From positions 372,001-436,000 of the forward strand of contig QJNS01000016.1 in assembly GCA_004154925.1 (NCBI GenBank): a stretch of DNA of 64,000 nucleotides. Direction: 5' to 3'. The notes beneath the pieces were generated by a model. That model had not been told where the DNA came from, made no database searches, and was given only the letters and a program-made list of their open reading frames with translations. Every line of letters begins with the position of its first letter. Position 1 is the stretch's first letter. Source of the stretch: Monosporascus cannonballus. Its lineage: Eukaryota > Ascomycota > Sordariomycetes > Xylariales. Below are positions 35,064 through 46,080 of the stretch, in pieces. A program made the translations under genes and the position numbers.

Positions 35064-36751
35064 ATGCCGGAAACCGAGCATGTCGAGGTCAGGCAGTCGG
35101 GGATTGGTGGGGCGGGACGGGGGCTTTTTGCCCGCCGGGACTTTCCGCCTGGGGACCTGATTCTCTCCCTGGACCGTCCGCTGGTGGCCGAGGTCGAGAT
35201 GGTGCGGATGCTGGATACCTGCGCCTGGTGTTTCCAGCGCAGCGAGCTCGATCCGGAGGGGCGCAAACATGCGGCGTCCATGGGGCTGCCGGTCGGGTTC
35301 ATCGAGGTCAAGGCCTGCACCGGCTGCCGCCGCGTCGTCTACTGCTCCAAGACCTGCCAGAGCCGGGCCTGGAAGCGCGAGCACAAGTACGAGTGCAAGG
35401 TGATCGCGCCGAAGGAGCGTCCCGATCTTCCCAGCGGTGTGCGTGCCGTCATCAAGCTGCTCGGCCGCCTGAAGGCGGACCCCGAGGATGAGCGTATATT
35501 GGCCATCTCGAAGTTCAGGCCGGCTGGTGAGGCCGGCGGTCTGGAGGCTCTGAGCCAGCAGAACAGGGAGAAGTTTGGCGAGTTCCAGATCCTTGCTCTT
35601 GGGGTCTACAAGTATACCGGTGAGCCGAAGATTGCGGGTTCAGACTCGCAGGCCCTCACGAAGAGCTTACTCTTCAACGTCCGTACTTGGCTGATCCAGT
35701 GTGCTGCGCTAGGGAATGCATGCTAACTCCGTCATGATAGATAATGAGCAATGCCTTCGAGCTCGGCTCTCCCTTGGATGGGGCAGAGGGGGGTAACCTT
35801 GGCATAGGTTTCGACCCTTTTCTGTGCAACGCCAATCATTCGTGCGAGCCAAATGCAACATTGGTGTTCAACCAGCCGCAGACTCTGCTGCGAGCCTTGA
35901 AACACATCAAGAAGGGCGAAGAGATCCTGATGCGCTACGTTGAGGAAACGAACCCTTTCAGCGTGAGGCAGGCAGAGCTGAGAGAGAATTACTACTTCAG
36001 CTGCCAGTGCCCAAAGTGCAAGAAAGGGGCAAAGTTCCAGGAAGATGTTTTTGCGACGAGACCAGAGGAATTGTCGGCTGAATATCGCAAAATCGCCGAC
36101 GACCTCATCACCCGCCACGAGGCTAATCTGCACAAGTTCTTTGTACCGGCCAACGACGAGACCGCACAACGGAGACTGGCTGCACTACAAGCCGAGGCCT
36201 TCTCGGTGTCCAGACGCTCTACAGGTTATGCAGACGAAGAGGAGGTCAAAGCCGCGCTGAAGATGTGCATCAACTCCGGCATGTGGACGTGGACGAGGCA
36301 ACCCGTACCCGAGCTCTGCCGACAGCTATTTGGCCTGTACATCGCGTCTGGTAACCCCCACAGAGCCTTCCGGCTGGGCCTCAAGAGACACTTCGAGATC
36401 ATGTCGAAGCTTCACCCGGAACCCTTCTACCCGAGCCGATTGATAGACCTATGGGCTATGTCAACGGTGACGAACGTCCTATGCGGTCCAATGCACCAGG
36501 CCATTTACGACGAGTTTGCCCAGAGCGGCGTCAGTCTGCGTACGGTCTACTTCGGGTTCTTACTAGATCTCCGCGACAACCTCCCGAAGATGTACGGCAT
36601 GGAGTCGCCTTTTGGTCGCCTCGTCGAGCAGACGTACACCCAGCTAATGGCCAACATAGGTACCAGCGAGGCTAAGATCAGGGAGCTGGTTAAGGAGGTC
36701 TGGCCCGCCTTGGAGATCATAGCACGAAAGGTCGATATAGAAGATTTATGA
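35064..36751 (+). CDS. SET and MYND domain protein (SMYD-like)
   Basis: Putative protein-lysine methyltransferase of the SMYD type. Exons 35064-35678 and 35741-36751, with a 62-bp intron (GTCCGT donor, perfect CTAAC branch, TAG acceptor); 541 aa. A split SET domain: the N-terminal SET piece GGAGRGLFARRDFPPGD (15-31) is followed by an inserted MYND zinc finger with C53, C56, C85, C88, C94, C98, H107 and C111. The core SET motif NHSCEPNATLVF is at ~237-248, then GEEILMRYVE and a cysteine post-SET FSCQCPKC. The C-terminal ~250 residues are helical and TPR-like (GNPHRAFRLGLKRHFEIM), as in SMYD proteins. The donor GTCCGT is unusual, but the junction gives LLFN-IMSNAF, the typical family sequence. 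Substrate unknown. Confidence 0.92.
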
Positions 36752-37125
36752 ACATACGACCATTTTGTGCCGGTACTCAGGATATCCAGCGAAGCAAAGG
36801 GTCTGAAGCTGGGTAACATGCCCCACAGACAATGAATTGTCCGAGTGTGTGTAGATAATGGGCTGATTCTTCTAAGTGGACAAAGAGGCGCAACGATTCA
36901 GGAGAAGCACAATGCTGTAAAAAGCGTTAACGGAGCCTTTGTCTTTAGACAATAGTGGAGCGAATGCAACGCCTACGAAGGACCTATAGCAGTCTTCCCA
37001 GTTTCATAGATATGAAGTTACCGCAAGTCGGCCACAGAGTTACCTACGTCTTTAGGCTTGGCATCTCTTGTTTCTCACGTTGTCTCTACGTAACAGAGTT
37101 CTAATCCTGGCATTACCGGCCAAGA
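36752..37125. other. Intergenic, SET-MYND to APH-like gene
   Basis: 374 bp with no gene recognised; 3' flank plus promoter region of the following same-strand gene. Confidence 0.5.
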
Positions 37126-38266
37126 ATGTCTTGGCCCAGCCTAATAGATGCGTTCTTCGACGATGAAAGAGACGCGCCGTATGCACAATGCGGGGAGATG
37201 GCGAGGACCATCATCGGAAAGAACTTCGAAGTCAAGTCTGCCAAGAACCAGGGCCAGCTGAGCTACAATTTCATGGGGGCTACCGCTGTGCCCAAGTTCA
37301 TCCTGTCTTTCCGTCTCGAAGCCGGTAGGATCGACCCTGACGTACTGAAGCTCGCCAAGGAGATCCACGGAAGCCTCGTCCCAGACACCAAATTCTGCGG
37401 TCACGCGCAAACGCCTGCCGGAAAGCCCCTCTTCGTTTACAAGATGTCCTCTTTGCCAGGCAAAGACTTCTGGTCTATCGCCGGGCCGGACTTCCACCTC
37501 GACGGAGGAGTCGTCGCCAAACGCATCGCCATGGTCAAGTCTTTAGCGAGGTAGGTAACCAGCAGCCCCCCGGCGCCACCACGCAATACCTTACCACCTG
37601 TCGTGACGCGGCTGCGACTGACCTCGTACGTAATTAAACAGGTGCTTCGCCAGGGCTTATCTTAAACCTCAAACCGTGCACGCGGCTGTAAGGAAGAAAG
37701 GGGAAGAGGACGCCCTGCGTAGGGTCGCCATCATGAGGAAACTTCTGCCCGAGATCAGCGCCGTCCTCGACGAGCTTGAGGGCAATATCCCGATCCTCTT
37801 CGGCCCCTTCTACCGGTTGGTCCGTACTCACGCGGACCTGTCCGGCGCCTCCATACGCCCTTTCGCCGTCGACCTGCCGTCGCCGTTCCTCGCGGGTGGC
37901 GCCGGCGGCTGGTGGCTCACCGGCAAGGACGGCAATAGCAAGGAGAAAGACGACGCGTGGCGGGAATACCCGCGTCGGAGCGAGCTGGAGGAGGCGTTTT
38001 GGGCGGAGTTCTTCGTCGCGGCGCGCGTGGCGGACCACGCCCCGGAACGCAGAACTCGCCGTTGGCACGCCGAGGTCGCGGGCAAGCTCGCGATCATCAT
38101 CCGGTTCGGCTTCGACAGGCGTGCCGATGGCTCCGTTTTCGACCGGCCGCTCCAGGAGAACAAGGATCTGCTGAGGGCCTGGTTCGGAAACCACAAGGTG
38201 GAGAAGGGGGAAGGGGAGGAGAGTAGCGGGGTGGAGTACATTACGGAGACGGACGAGGACGAGTAA
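37126..38266 (+). CDS. Aminoglycoside-phosphotransferase-like protein, probable pseudokinase
   Basis: Exons 37126-37550 and 37642-38266, with a 91-bp intron (GTAGGT...CAG); 349 aa. The N-lobe resembles the fungal APH/choline-kinase-like family: KNQGQLSYNF, then FILSFRLEAGRIDPDVLKLA and the hinge-like FVYKMSSLPGKDFWSI, with FHLDGGVVAKRIAMVKSLARCFARA. The catalytic-loop position reads RTHADLSGAS (H205, D207), in place of the family H-x-D-L-x-x-x-N. The Asn is missing, and no IxDW motif, the second metal ligand, follows. It may therefore lack kinase activity. The C-terminus is acidic (ITETDEDE). Assignment rests on pattern similarity only; genes of this type are common, poorly understood and often lineage-specific in fungi. 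Confidence 0.7.
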
Positions 38267-39788
38267 GAGTAGTGGTGCGGAGGGCGTCGCGACGGCAGAA
38301 GAGGAGGGTGAGGATGGCGACGGCGATGATGACGACGGTATCGTCTGGGAAACGGTAGTCGGTGAAGTGCCGGAGAAACGCTCCGGTGACCAAATATCAG
38401 CGAGAACCTCTCATCTGTGAAGGTCCAAAAAGGGGAGTCGCTTTAGCCGTCGAGAAACCGCTCGAAGGCGGTCGATAAAGGGAGGCATAAGACACCGGTA
38501 CCCTACTGAAATAGATAGATTATCGTAGGTTTTGAATAATCTCCTAGGGACATACAGTACCGAAGGCAATCGCGTAATAAATATTTCCCGGAGATTGAGA
38601 TATTTACGTAGAAGTGACCACGCTGTGGCATAGATCAGAATCGAAGATACTGTCTCAGTCAACGGTCAACCTAGTAAATCTTAGGCTGGCACGTACCGGT
38701 GATCTTATACCTCGACTGTGGAAGATCCTAGGGAAAGGGTCAAAGTGGATTTGGCTCTCTGTATGAGAGGGCGTTTAGTACATCATGAAGTTAGATAACA
38801 CACCTTTAGAGGCGTCAGGATGTTGATCATAACAAGAAATATGGCCGTCTGGCCGAAGTTTTAGCAGTCTAAAGACGCCTTTCCTTCTCATGGCATGTAG
38901 GTAATCATCTTCTTACCACCAACTAACACCGGTAAGTCTAGCTGACTAGATCACATCTACTGTAATTCGTATAGAAGTCTGGTCGCCAGTTATTTTACGT
39001 CCTCCACATTTTGGTGCTTAAATTTCAATCCTATCATAAAACCTTACACTAGAAACAGGACAGCTTCTGTGCTCGTACACAGCCACACTGCTCTGTCCCG
39101 CAGAGTAGTAACCTCGACAGGGTCCGGACTGATACAAAATTGCTTGACGCCAATCCTATTATACACCCTGCCGCACGTAGCATTGAAACAACGATTGTTA
39201 AGCCTGGTCTGGCCGGATAGGTACTATAGTTTGTAAGGCAGAAGATCGAGATTTTGGCGCTGGGAAAGATTGGCCTTTTCGTGCTGGTCTGAGGAGGTGG
39301 TACGATTAGCAGAAGAAGGCTCAAACGAGCCTTGTTATAGAGCCTAATGGGAATTACCGATAGCAGTGGTATACGTAGATCAATACGCGAAATCAAAAGG
39401 ACAAATCCTCCTCCAGGTCTAAAGGACGCTATAAACCTGGGGGTTATGGTATATGCCTTAATTATATAAGTGTTATTAGAGGTCGCAACCTCTGACGGGG
39501 AATAGGGGTTAATTGTGGACCATAGACATGCGAGTTAAAGGACGTTAGCTCATTAGGACCTGTCTATTATTGTTGCTTTGTCCTCCTCTTCGTAAGTTAC
39601 AGTAATAATTGTCTTGCAATTGCCAAGACTACCTGCCAAATATTAACTAATTAATCAAAGGGTATATTTCATAAGGAGTGCCATGTGTATCATCCTGCGG
39701 ATCAACCATCCAAAGTCAGTCTAAGTTCGCCTTTTATCATGGGCTTTATCACTCACATTTTCAGCATCTGAAATATCCGCTAAGAGAA
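38267..39788. other. Intergenic, APH-like gene to SFH5 3' end
   Basis: The first ~135 bp carry an acidic open frame shifted against the upstream gene (38271-38420). The remainder is moderately AT-rich and shows no recognisable gene; small reverse-strand frames (38411-38662, 39049-39396) lack motifs. Confidence 0.45.
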
Positions 39789-40883
39789 TTAGGCTTCGAA
39801 TGCTGTCTCCTTCCCCTGACTCTTGAGATCAGCTCCCTTTCCACCATACTCCGGAGGCAGCTTCTCGCCCAGCTTCTCGACCTTGCTATCGCTGAACTCC
39901 TTCGCAAGGCCGCCACCGTTAGACATGGGGTGGAACTTCTTAGCGGTCTTAGCTGCCACAAAGAGCTTCATGAAACCGTACATGAAGCCCATAAGTGCAG
40001 GGACTGGCGCAGGTTAGCATGATGTACCTGAAGCTGGGATTCTATATTGTAGTCCCGTCTTTCATAGAGGGAAGACGGTCGTAAATAGAAATAATGTGAG
40101 GCATACTGCAAAGAGATTAGCTTGCGAAACTTCAAGTAAAGGGGGGTTTAGAGTCCTAATACGAGTTATACACACCCATTAAGGAAGAACTTCTCCTTCA
40201 GTAACTCTGGATAGGCCATTGCAAAGACCTTGATTGTCTCAGTACTGGCGGCTTTGACCTGTGGCGACTGTCGCAGGAAGCTAATCCCCTTGTAGTCATG
40301 GACTTGATAGATCTTGTACGGGTCATAGTCGACACTGATGGGCTTGGTGGCCGTGGAGATGGACAGTTCCTGCAGGGCCAACTCCATAAGCGCGACTCGC
40401 CAGTTGATGAACCTGTTCAAGTGTGAGATACACGAGGTGAGTGGAGAATCGACTCGGAGAATAAGCTAACTCTTCTAATTTGCCGAAGGTCTCATCAATG
40501 TTCTTAACCCCACCGTAGATGTTCCAAGTGAAGACTTCCTTGGACTCTGGCTCTGCCTCCTTACTCTGACTGGAGCTGTACGATGTAACATAGCCCAGAC
40601 CCTCGAATTTAGCCTTGGAGAAGCTCTGCTTGATCAGGTCTAGCGGCTTCGTCTTGGCGCGCCAGTCCAGCGTCTTAGTGAGCTGGTCTCTAGCCTTGAC
40701 AACATCGCCGTCATTCGCATTCAAGAATTTCTGAAAGACGATTTGGGATGGGATATGAGTAGCTGGGTCTTCGAGCATCACGCCCCATATCTCGGGATGA
40801 GAGTGAGCTTTCGCAACTGCCCGGAGCTCCTGAAGCGGAGTTGTAGGCTCGTCAGGTTTCGGAGCTGGACTGTCCTTGGCCAT
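39789..40883 (-). CDS. SFH5: Sec14-like protein SFH5 (CRAL-TRIO, probable heme binder)
   Basis: Sec14-superfamily protein. SFH5 proteins are classed as non-classical phosphatidylinositol transfer proteins, and yeast Sfh5 has been shown to bind heme. Exons on the reverse strand: 40883-40471, 40412-~40174, 40003-39789; ~288 aa. N-terminal CRAL-TRIO-N helices contain PEIWGVMLEDP and IVFQKFLNANDGDVVKARDQLTKTLDWR. The lipid-binding domain has EVFTWNIYGGVKNIDETF and IYQVHDYKG. The end of exon 2 is uncertain: available donors are GTGTGT, GTGTAT and GTATAA after FFLN; GTGTAT keeps the frame with PALMGFMYGFMKLF. H176 and Y178 in VHDY align with the yeast heme-contact residues H173/Y175. Divergent from NPR2 with a 377-bp shared upstream region. 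Confidence 0.88.
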
Positions 40884-41260
40884 CGTGAGATATTTGGACG
40901 AAACACTACGTTCCCAGCACAAACTTGTGAAGTCGTGATGCCTGTGGAGGCTCGTTGCTGTTGTTTGATGACATCAACTAAGAAGAGAATGGAAGCTGGA
41001 CTCTCGGGCATCTGCCAATGAAACTCGGAGCTCGGATTCACCGGAGTTTAGCCGTTCCGTCATCGAATTGCTTTATCCAGCTTAATGCGTTAACGAGTTA
41101 TCGACATGCACGTCTGCTAGCTACTACTGACTCCCTATACCTGGTTTCTAATCTGAGCTCACAGGCGTCGTCTCATTTCATCGCCGTTTGTCATCCATCA
41201 AAAGAGTTTTGTACAACAATGTAGATCCGGAGCACATCGTGCTTCTTGGTCGTAGTCAAA
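40884..41260. promoter_or_regulatory. Bidirectional upstream region of SFH5 and NPR2
   Basis: 377 bp between two divergently transcribed starts. No distinct TATA or named element stands out. The arrangement implies a shared promoter region; co-regulation is untested. Confidence 0.5.
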
Positions 41261-43174
41261 ATGATCCTTGGCATTTTCTACGCCCGGTTTCTGCCACAGG
41301 AAGGTAAGTGGGCATCGTACGGAGGTCATTTTCATCCACCTCCCAAATCTGACCATATTCTTCAAACCGTTCATATAAGGCACTGCTTGAAATTGCCTGC
41401 TGATTTACCCAGCCATTCTTTCAAGCCAAAATCATAAAAGATAAGTGACTAACAGGATACTAGGGACCAAGATTGTGGCACAGTCCCCGCCAGGCTGCAT
41501 AGTAGCTTCACCTGACGCACCAAACTCCAGGCCTCCGCTCCTGGACTTTGACATTATCCAGGAGTACATCATCCCGCGGAAGGCGTTCTTCAACCGGTTC
41601 ATCACCGTGAACTCGCCGGACGGCAAGTACAGCATCCTAGGCTTCCCGGTTTCGATCCCCAATGAGCGCTATCACCGCAATGAATTTCTGTTCAATTTTG
41701 GGCTAGTGGTCGAGTCGGATGTGGACCAGATCCCATACGAGCAGCTCGTCAGACGACTCGCCGTCACCTTTGCTGAGATGGAGCGCCAAAATGGCTACCT
41801 GAGCTCAGAGGGTACTGCTAAAGCTGCTGAGGATGGGCGACGGCCCATCGAGAGCCTGCTCGAGATCATCAAAGAGGACCTCAACAACTATGGCGAGTGC
41901 ATGATACCCATCGGTAAGGGGGCCGTCTCCTTTTATTTTCCGCTCCGCCCATACCTTCCACTTTCACCCTTTCCGCACCTCATCCGTCTCTTCCAAGCTG
42001 GCCCTTCCCTAAACAATACACAGATGAAGCAAACACCCTGAACATGAAGCTATTCCCCTACCACCCCCCGCCTCCGCCCGTGCGCGGATGGCACGTCCCG
42101 GTGCCGAAGATGAAGCTGGCGGACATCGTGGACCCCACATGGGACCTGACGCTGCAGAAGATCATCCCATACATTGACGGTGTCAACGACGTGCGGCGAG
42201 TGGCGTGGCTCGCGGACGTGTCGCTGCCCCTGGCGCAGATAGCGCTGCAGCACCTGCTGTACTACGACACCATCCTGCTGCTCGACATGTTCTTCTTCGG
42301 CAGCTGCTACGCCCCGCGCCCGGGCATACACGACTTCGTTGCGAACCGGGACGGCCTGGTCGACGAGTGTGCCGGGTACGTGTGCCTGCACTCCCCTCAC
42401 ACGCGGTCCAGCGTCACCATCGGCGGAGCACACGTTGTCGAGCAGCACCACCCCGACTCTGCCGGAAACCAATCCCACAGCGCCACCTCCGGTTCGGCTT
42501 CGGAGCCGAGAAAACCTAGCACTAATAGCAGTGGCAGCGCCGGGAAGGTCAAAGACGACTCAAGCAAGGCAGAATCCCACCACACCAGCCCGACCGCACA
42601 TAGCGCCGCCGGCTCCGGCTCTCGAGCACCGACCCCGGCAGCAGGCAGCGGCGCAACGACAACGGGCCCGGTCCAGGTCCAAGTGACGGCGGTTACGCAC
42701 TACCAGCTGATCAAGCTGATGACGACGTTCTGCGTGGGGCGCAGCGTGATGGAGTGGATCAAGCTGCACCAGGACGCCGGGTTCGACGTGCTGCGACACG
42801 TGGACGTGCGGCGGCTCGTGCAGTTCGGCGTCATCAAGGGCCTGCTGTACCGCGTGCACAAGTACGTCGTGTCGAAGCGGTACCTGCAACAGCTGGCGAC
42901 GGGGCAGGCGAAGGCGTGGCGCGACAACAACGGCGACGATAATAACAATAACAACAGGATGAACGGCGGCGGTAACTCTAGAGGGGACGAGGCGGGAGTA
43001 GTCGCCAACGGCGGTGGTGACAATAATAGTAATAATCCGCTGCGCAAGTACATGGACGGCACGCATTGCTTCGACCAGATCATCACGGAGCAGAACATGA
43101 CGGACGCCGAGATCATGGAGAAGCTAAAGAGCTTCCGGGCTCCCGCCGGAGACCTGACCGTGTTCTACCGCTAA
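41261..43174 (+). CDS. NPR2: Nitrogen permease regulator 2 homologue (SEACIT/GATOR1 subunit)
   Basis: Subunit of the Npr2-Npr3-Iml1 complex, which restrains TORC1 when amino acids are scarce; acts at the vacuole membrane. Exons 41261-41303, 41464-41913, 42024-43174, with introns of 160 and 110 bp; 547 aa. N-terminal longin-like region MILGIFYARFLPQEG-TKIV, then SPPGCIV, FDIIQEYIIPRKAFFNR, GKYSILGFPV and YHRNEFLFNFG, all typical of NPR2. Exon 3 opens with NTLNMKLFP and contains WDLTLQKIIPYIDGVNDVRRVAWLADV. Ser/Thr/Ala-rich and Asn/Gly/Asp-rich low-complexity insertions (~residues 300-375 and 470-505) interrupt the C-terminal half. The end DAEIMEKLKSF...DLTVFYR is conserved. The 3' end converges with MSY1, 262 bp apart. 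Confidence 0.94.
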
Positions 43175-43436
43175 TTAGCGCGCGAACAGGCGGTGGGGGG
43201 CGCAAAGCGGGTGTGTGTGTTTTCAGGAGGGGAAGAAGAGATAACTCCGGCGGAAATCTTGTATGGATACTTCAGACATGCGCATGGTTTCTGAGATTGT
43301 GCGATATGGTATACTATGGTTACAAGGGGCGGTCTATGACAATAATACAGTTTGTATGTACATCAACCACATGGCACTGCGGCGGCATTCAGCAGGAGGG
43401 ATATCCCGCTCCAAAAGAGAGTTCGTGTCCCACTCT
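43175..43436. other. Convergent 3' spacer between NPR2 and MSY1
   Basis: 262 bp holding both 3' ends. Reading frames of the two genes do not overlap; transcripts may overlap at their 3' UTRs. Confidence 0.6.
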
Positions 43437-45493
43437 TCAGTCTCCCGAAATCTCCGGGATCTCACCTCTCCTTCTAGCCTGCAACAGTTTCCTAGCCGCG
43501 GCCTCCTTCGCGGGTTTATTGGCCAAGTACCTATCGATAGGCGTCTTATGTTGGGCGTTCGTCTTGCGCCCGAGTCGCCGGCGCTCGAGGAAGGTCAGCT
43601 GGCGCTTCTCCCCCGACTTGTCTTCCTCTAAGCGCTTGTGGAAGTCGATGGTGGACTGCTCGGACAGGATCGCCTGCAGTTCCGACGCCTTGAACCCGAG
43701 GTCCCGGCCGCCGGCGGCGTCCTTCAGGGCCTGCCTCAGCTGCCGCATCTCGCCCTTGTACGGCTCCCCGGGGTACGTCTTCCCGCTCGCCTCCCACTCC
43801 TCGTCGCTGACCATCTCGACGACGCGGATGAAGTGCTTGCCCCGGCGCAGGATCAGGAGCTTGCCGTCGATAAGGAAGTTCTTGGTATCCTCCGGGAACC
43901 AGGTCTTCACCGGCGTGAAGGTCAGGTCGCCGTAGCTCATGCCCTTGTTGCTCGCGCTCGGCTGGCCGGGGGCCCCGCCGATGTACGCGCCTTGCTGCTT
44001 CGTCAGGCGGTTGGCTTCTGTTTTGCTCGGAGCCAGGCCAGCCGCATACAGAATGCTGGCAATGGAGTTATGCATGACGCAGGATTCAGGGAGCTGTATG
44101 TCGACCCGGAACGCCGACGCCATGTTGACGTCCTTCGCATGGAGCTCGTTAGGGACTATTCGTAGTTCTTGAGGTGCATCCTCGCGCCTAGAATATAGAC
44201 CGCGATGCTGGGCTTGCGTGGCGGTAGCCTCAGCTACCCCGTGTACTAAAGCGACCACCTCGAACGCGAGAGCATGCTGCGCGGGGCGCTTCGAGGAGTC
44301 CCGGTTTTGCTCCTCCATGATCTCCTTGATCCGTTCCAACGGGAGGAAGGTGAATAGTTTGAGCAGATTCTCGACGTCCGCGTCCGGCCGTCGCATGAAG
44401 TACGCATACAGGTCGAAGGTGCTGGTCATGAACTGGTCTAGCCAGACAGCATTTCCGGCGCTCTTGCCGAATTTCGCGCCGGAAGAATCAGTTAATAGGG
44501 GGACAGTAAACCCGACAGGAGTGTTGAAGAGATCGTCGCTCTTCCTACGGTTCGGGTTAGGCTCATGGTTTCGCATATACTTGATGGCCTCGATGCCGGA
44601 GATGATGTTTCCGTATTGGTCGGAGCCTCCGATCTGCATTTGAATCTGTTTGGGCGAAGAAAACATGTGCCACCAGTCCCAAGCTTGCAAAAGCGGGTAT
44701 ACGAATTCGTCAAGCGACATGCCATCGCCCTCGGTCATCCTACGCTTAACGGTCTCGCGGGAAAGCAGGGGCCCAAGCCGCAGCCCCTTGAATAGACGCT
44801 GGACAACCTCGATAAAGGGCGTATTATTGTACCACATGCTGTTGTTAAAGAGCGCGCGTTCCCAGGCCCATTCCTTCTCGTAACCAAACCGCCGAGCCTG
44901 GTTATCGACGTTCGCCCACAAGCGTTTTAGTTGATAATGGGTCTTGGTGATATTGGTGGCGACGGTGGCCCTTGTCATCGGCTCACGGCTCTGTAGACGG
45001 TCTGTAGGGTCGCCAATCTTGGCCGTGGCGCCTCCTATAACGGCGTGTGCGCGATAACCATGGACGTACATCCAATATAATGCCATCAGAGGGACCAAGT
45101 GACCAACGTGAAGGGACGGGGCGGTAGGATCGATTCCAACATAGGCACCGATTCTTTTCGTCCTCATAAGCTCCGCAATCTGCTGGTCGGTGCTATCCAC
45201 CAGTTCAGTCTCTGATAAGAATAAGCCACGAAAGAGGAGGCTACGTACCCAGCAATATCCTTTACATAGCCGCGCTCCTTGAGGATGTCCCATGGATGCG
45301 GTGCCTTGCCATATTTTATAAGTTGAGCCTTCTCGTTCCAAGCCTTCTCCGCTGCAGCGCGTTTCTGAAGGACTCTCGTGGCTATGGACCGACTCTGGGA
45401 CGCCCTCGCGGCGTGTCGGAGCAGCAGGCATTGGCGACAAATACGCAGCGGCGCATTGTTGGAACCGCGAGCTAGTAGAGCCCGAGATGCCAT
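43437..45493 (-). CDS. MSY1: Mitochondrial tyrosyl-tRNA synthetase (CYT-18 type)
   Basis: Charges mitochondrial tRNA-Tyr; in Neurospora the orthologue CYT-18 also folds and splices group I introns. Exons on the reverse strand: 45493-45249 and 45192-43437, with a 56-bp intron (GTACGT...ATAG); 666 aa, close to CYT-18. Basic, Arg-rich presequence, then a helical N-terminal extension (LQKRAAAEKAWNEKAQLIKYG). Class I Rossmann fold: the HIGH motif is HVGH (110-113) within PTAPSLHVGHL, and the KMSKS counterpart is KFGKS. GIDPTAP, GGATAKIGDPT and QIGGSDQYGNI are present. The C-terminal S4-like domain (SKTEANRLTKQQGAYI) is followed by a basic tail. The acceptor at 45195-45193 was chosen because it joins VKDIAG to TDQQIAELMRTKRIGAYVG, as in the family. 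Confidence 0.95.
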
Positions 45494-46080
45494 ATTGGTT
45501 CAACCGGAGAGCGCAACGGCTCCTTCAATGTGGATCACCGGAACATGGGGAGAAAAAGAATATCTATCAAGGGGAAGATGTCAGCCGGGGGGCCGGTTTT
45601 CGGGCCCAATGACTACTAGTATATCTGATCTTTGAAGCTTGCGCTGCGCCCTCCACCAAACCTGCCTTTCTCTCTCTCTTTCGTTCCTGGGGACAGAGAA
45701 CTTGGAAAATTTGGGCGATAAGATAAGCAAGCCAAGGGCTGCTGGAGCCGGGTACGTCGTACGGGTAAAATACGCTCTATCACAGTAAATAAATATCGGG
45801 TGAGAAATGCAACTTATGCTTAATTCGAGGAAAATACCATCTACCCCACATTATCACTGTAGCCGTCCGGTCGGGGGGGGGGATGGATGTGTCTACCAAT
45901 CCTAGAGCTCCCATTTTTGATCCTCGGCAATCAATTGAATTCCAGGTTTTGGTCAATGCATCATCCATTCATTATCAACAGTCCCGGCCGGCAGCACCGA
46001 CGAACAAGAACACCACACCCGCCCAATCCGTAACCGCAACTCCGCCAACGGTTGGCCTGCAGTCTGTCTGCTATAGAAAA
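45494..46080. promoter_or_regulatory. Bidirectional upstream region of MSY1 and SDH4
   Basis: 587 bp between divergent starts of two nuclear genes for mitochondrial proteins. CCAAT boxes at 45606-45610 and 45896-45900 fit HAP-complex sites, known to control respiratory genes in fungi (inference). Also a CT-rich stretch near 45668-45685 and a G10 run (45873-45882). The SDH4 frame stays open upstream to an ATG at 45883, but that extension does not look like a presequence. Confidence 0.5.

Noticed and set aside
38267..39788. Additional small genes (38411-38662, 39049-39396, reverse strand)
   Set aside because: Short, hydrophobic or Leu/Ser-rich by composition, no motif, no splice context.
45883..46080. 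N-terminal extension of SDH4 from an upstream in-frame ATG
   Set aside because: The extension is not presequence-like; MASIIRPTLLRQTAL at 46081 fits mitochondrial targeting and family length.
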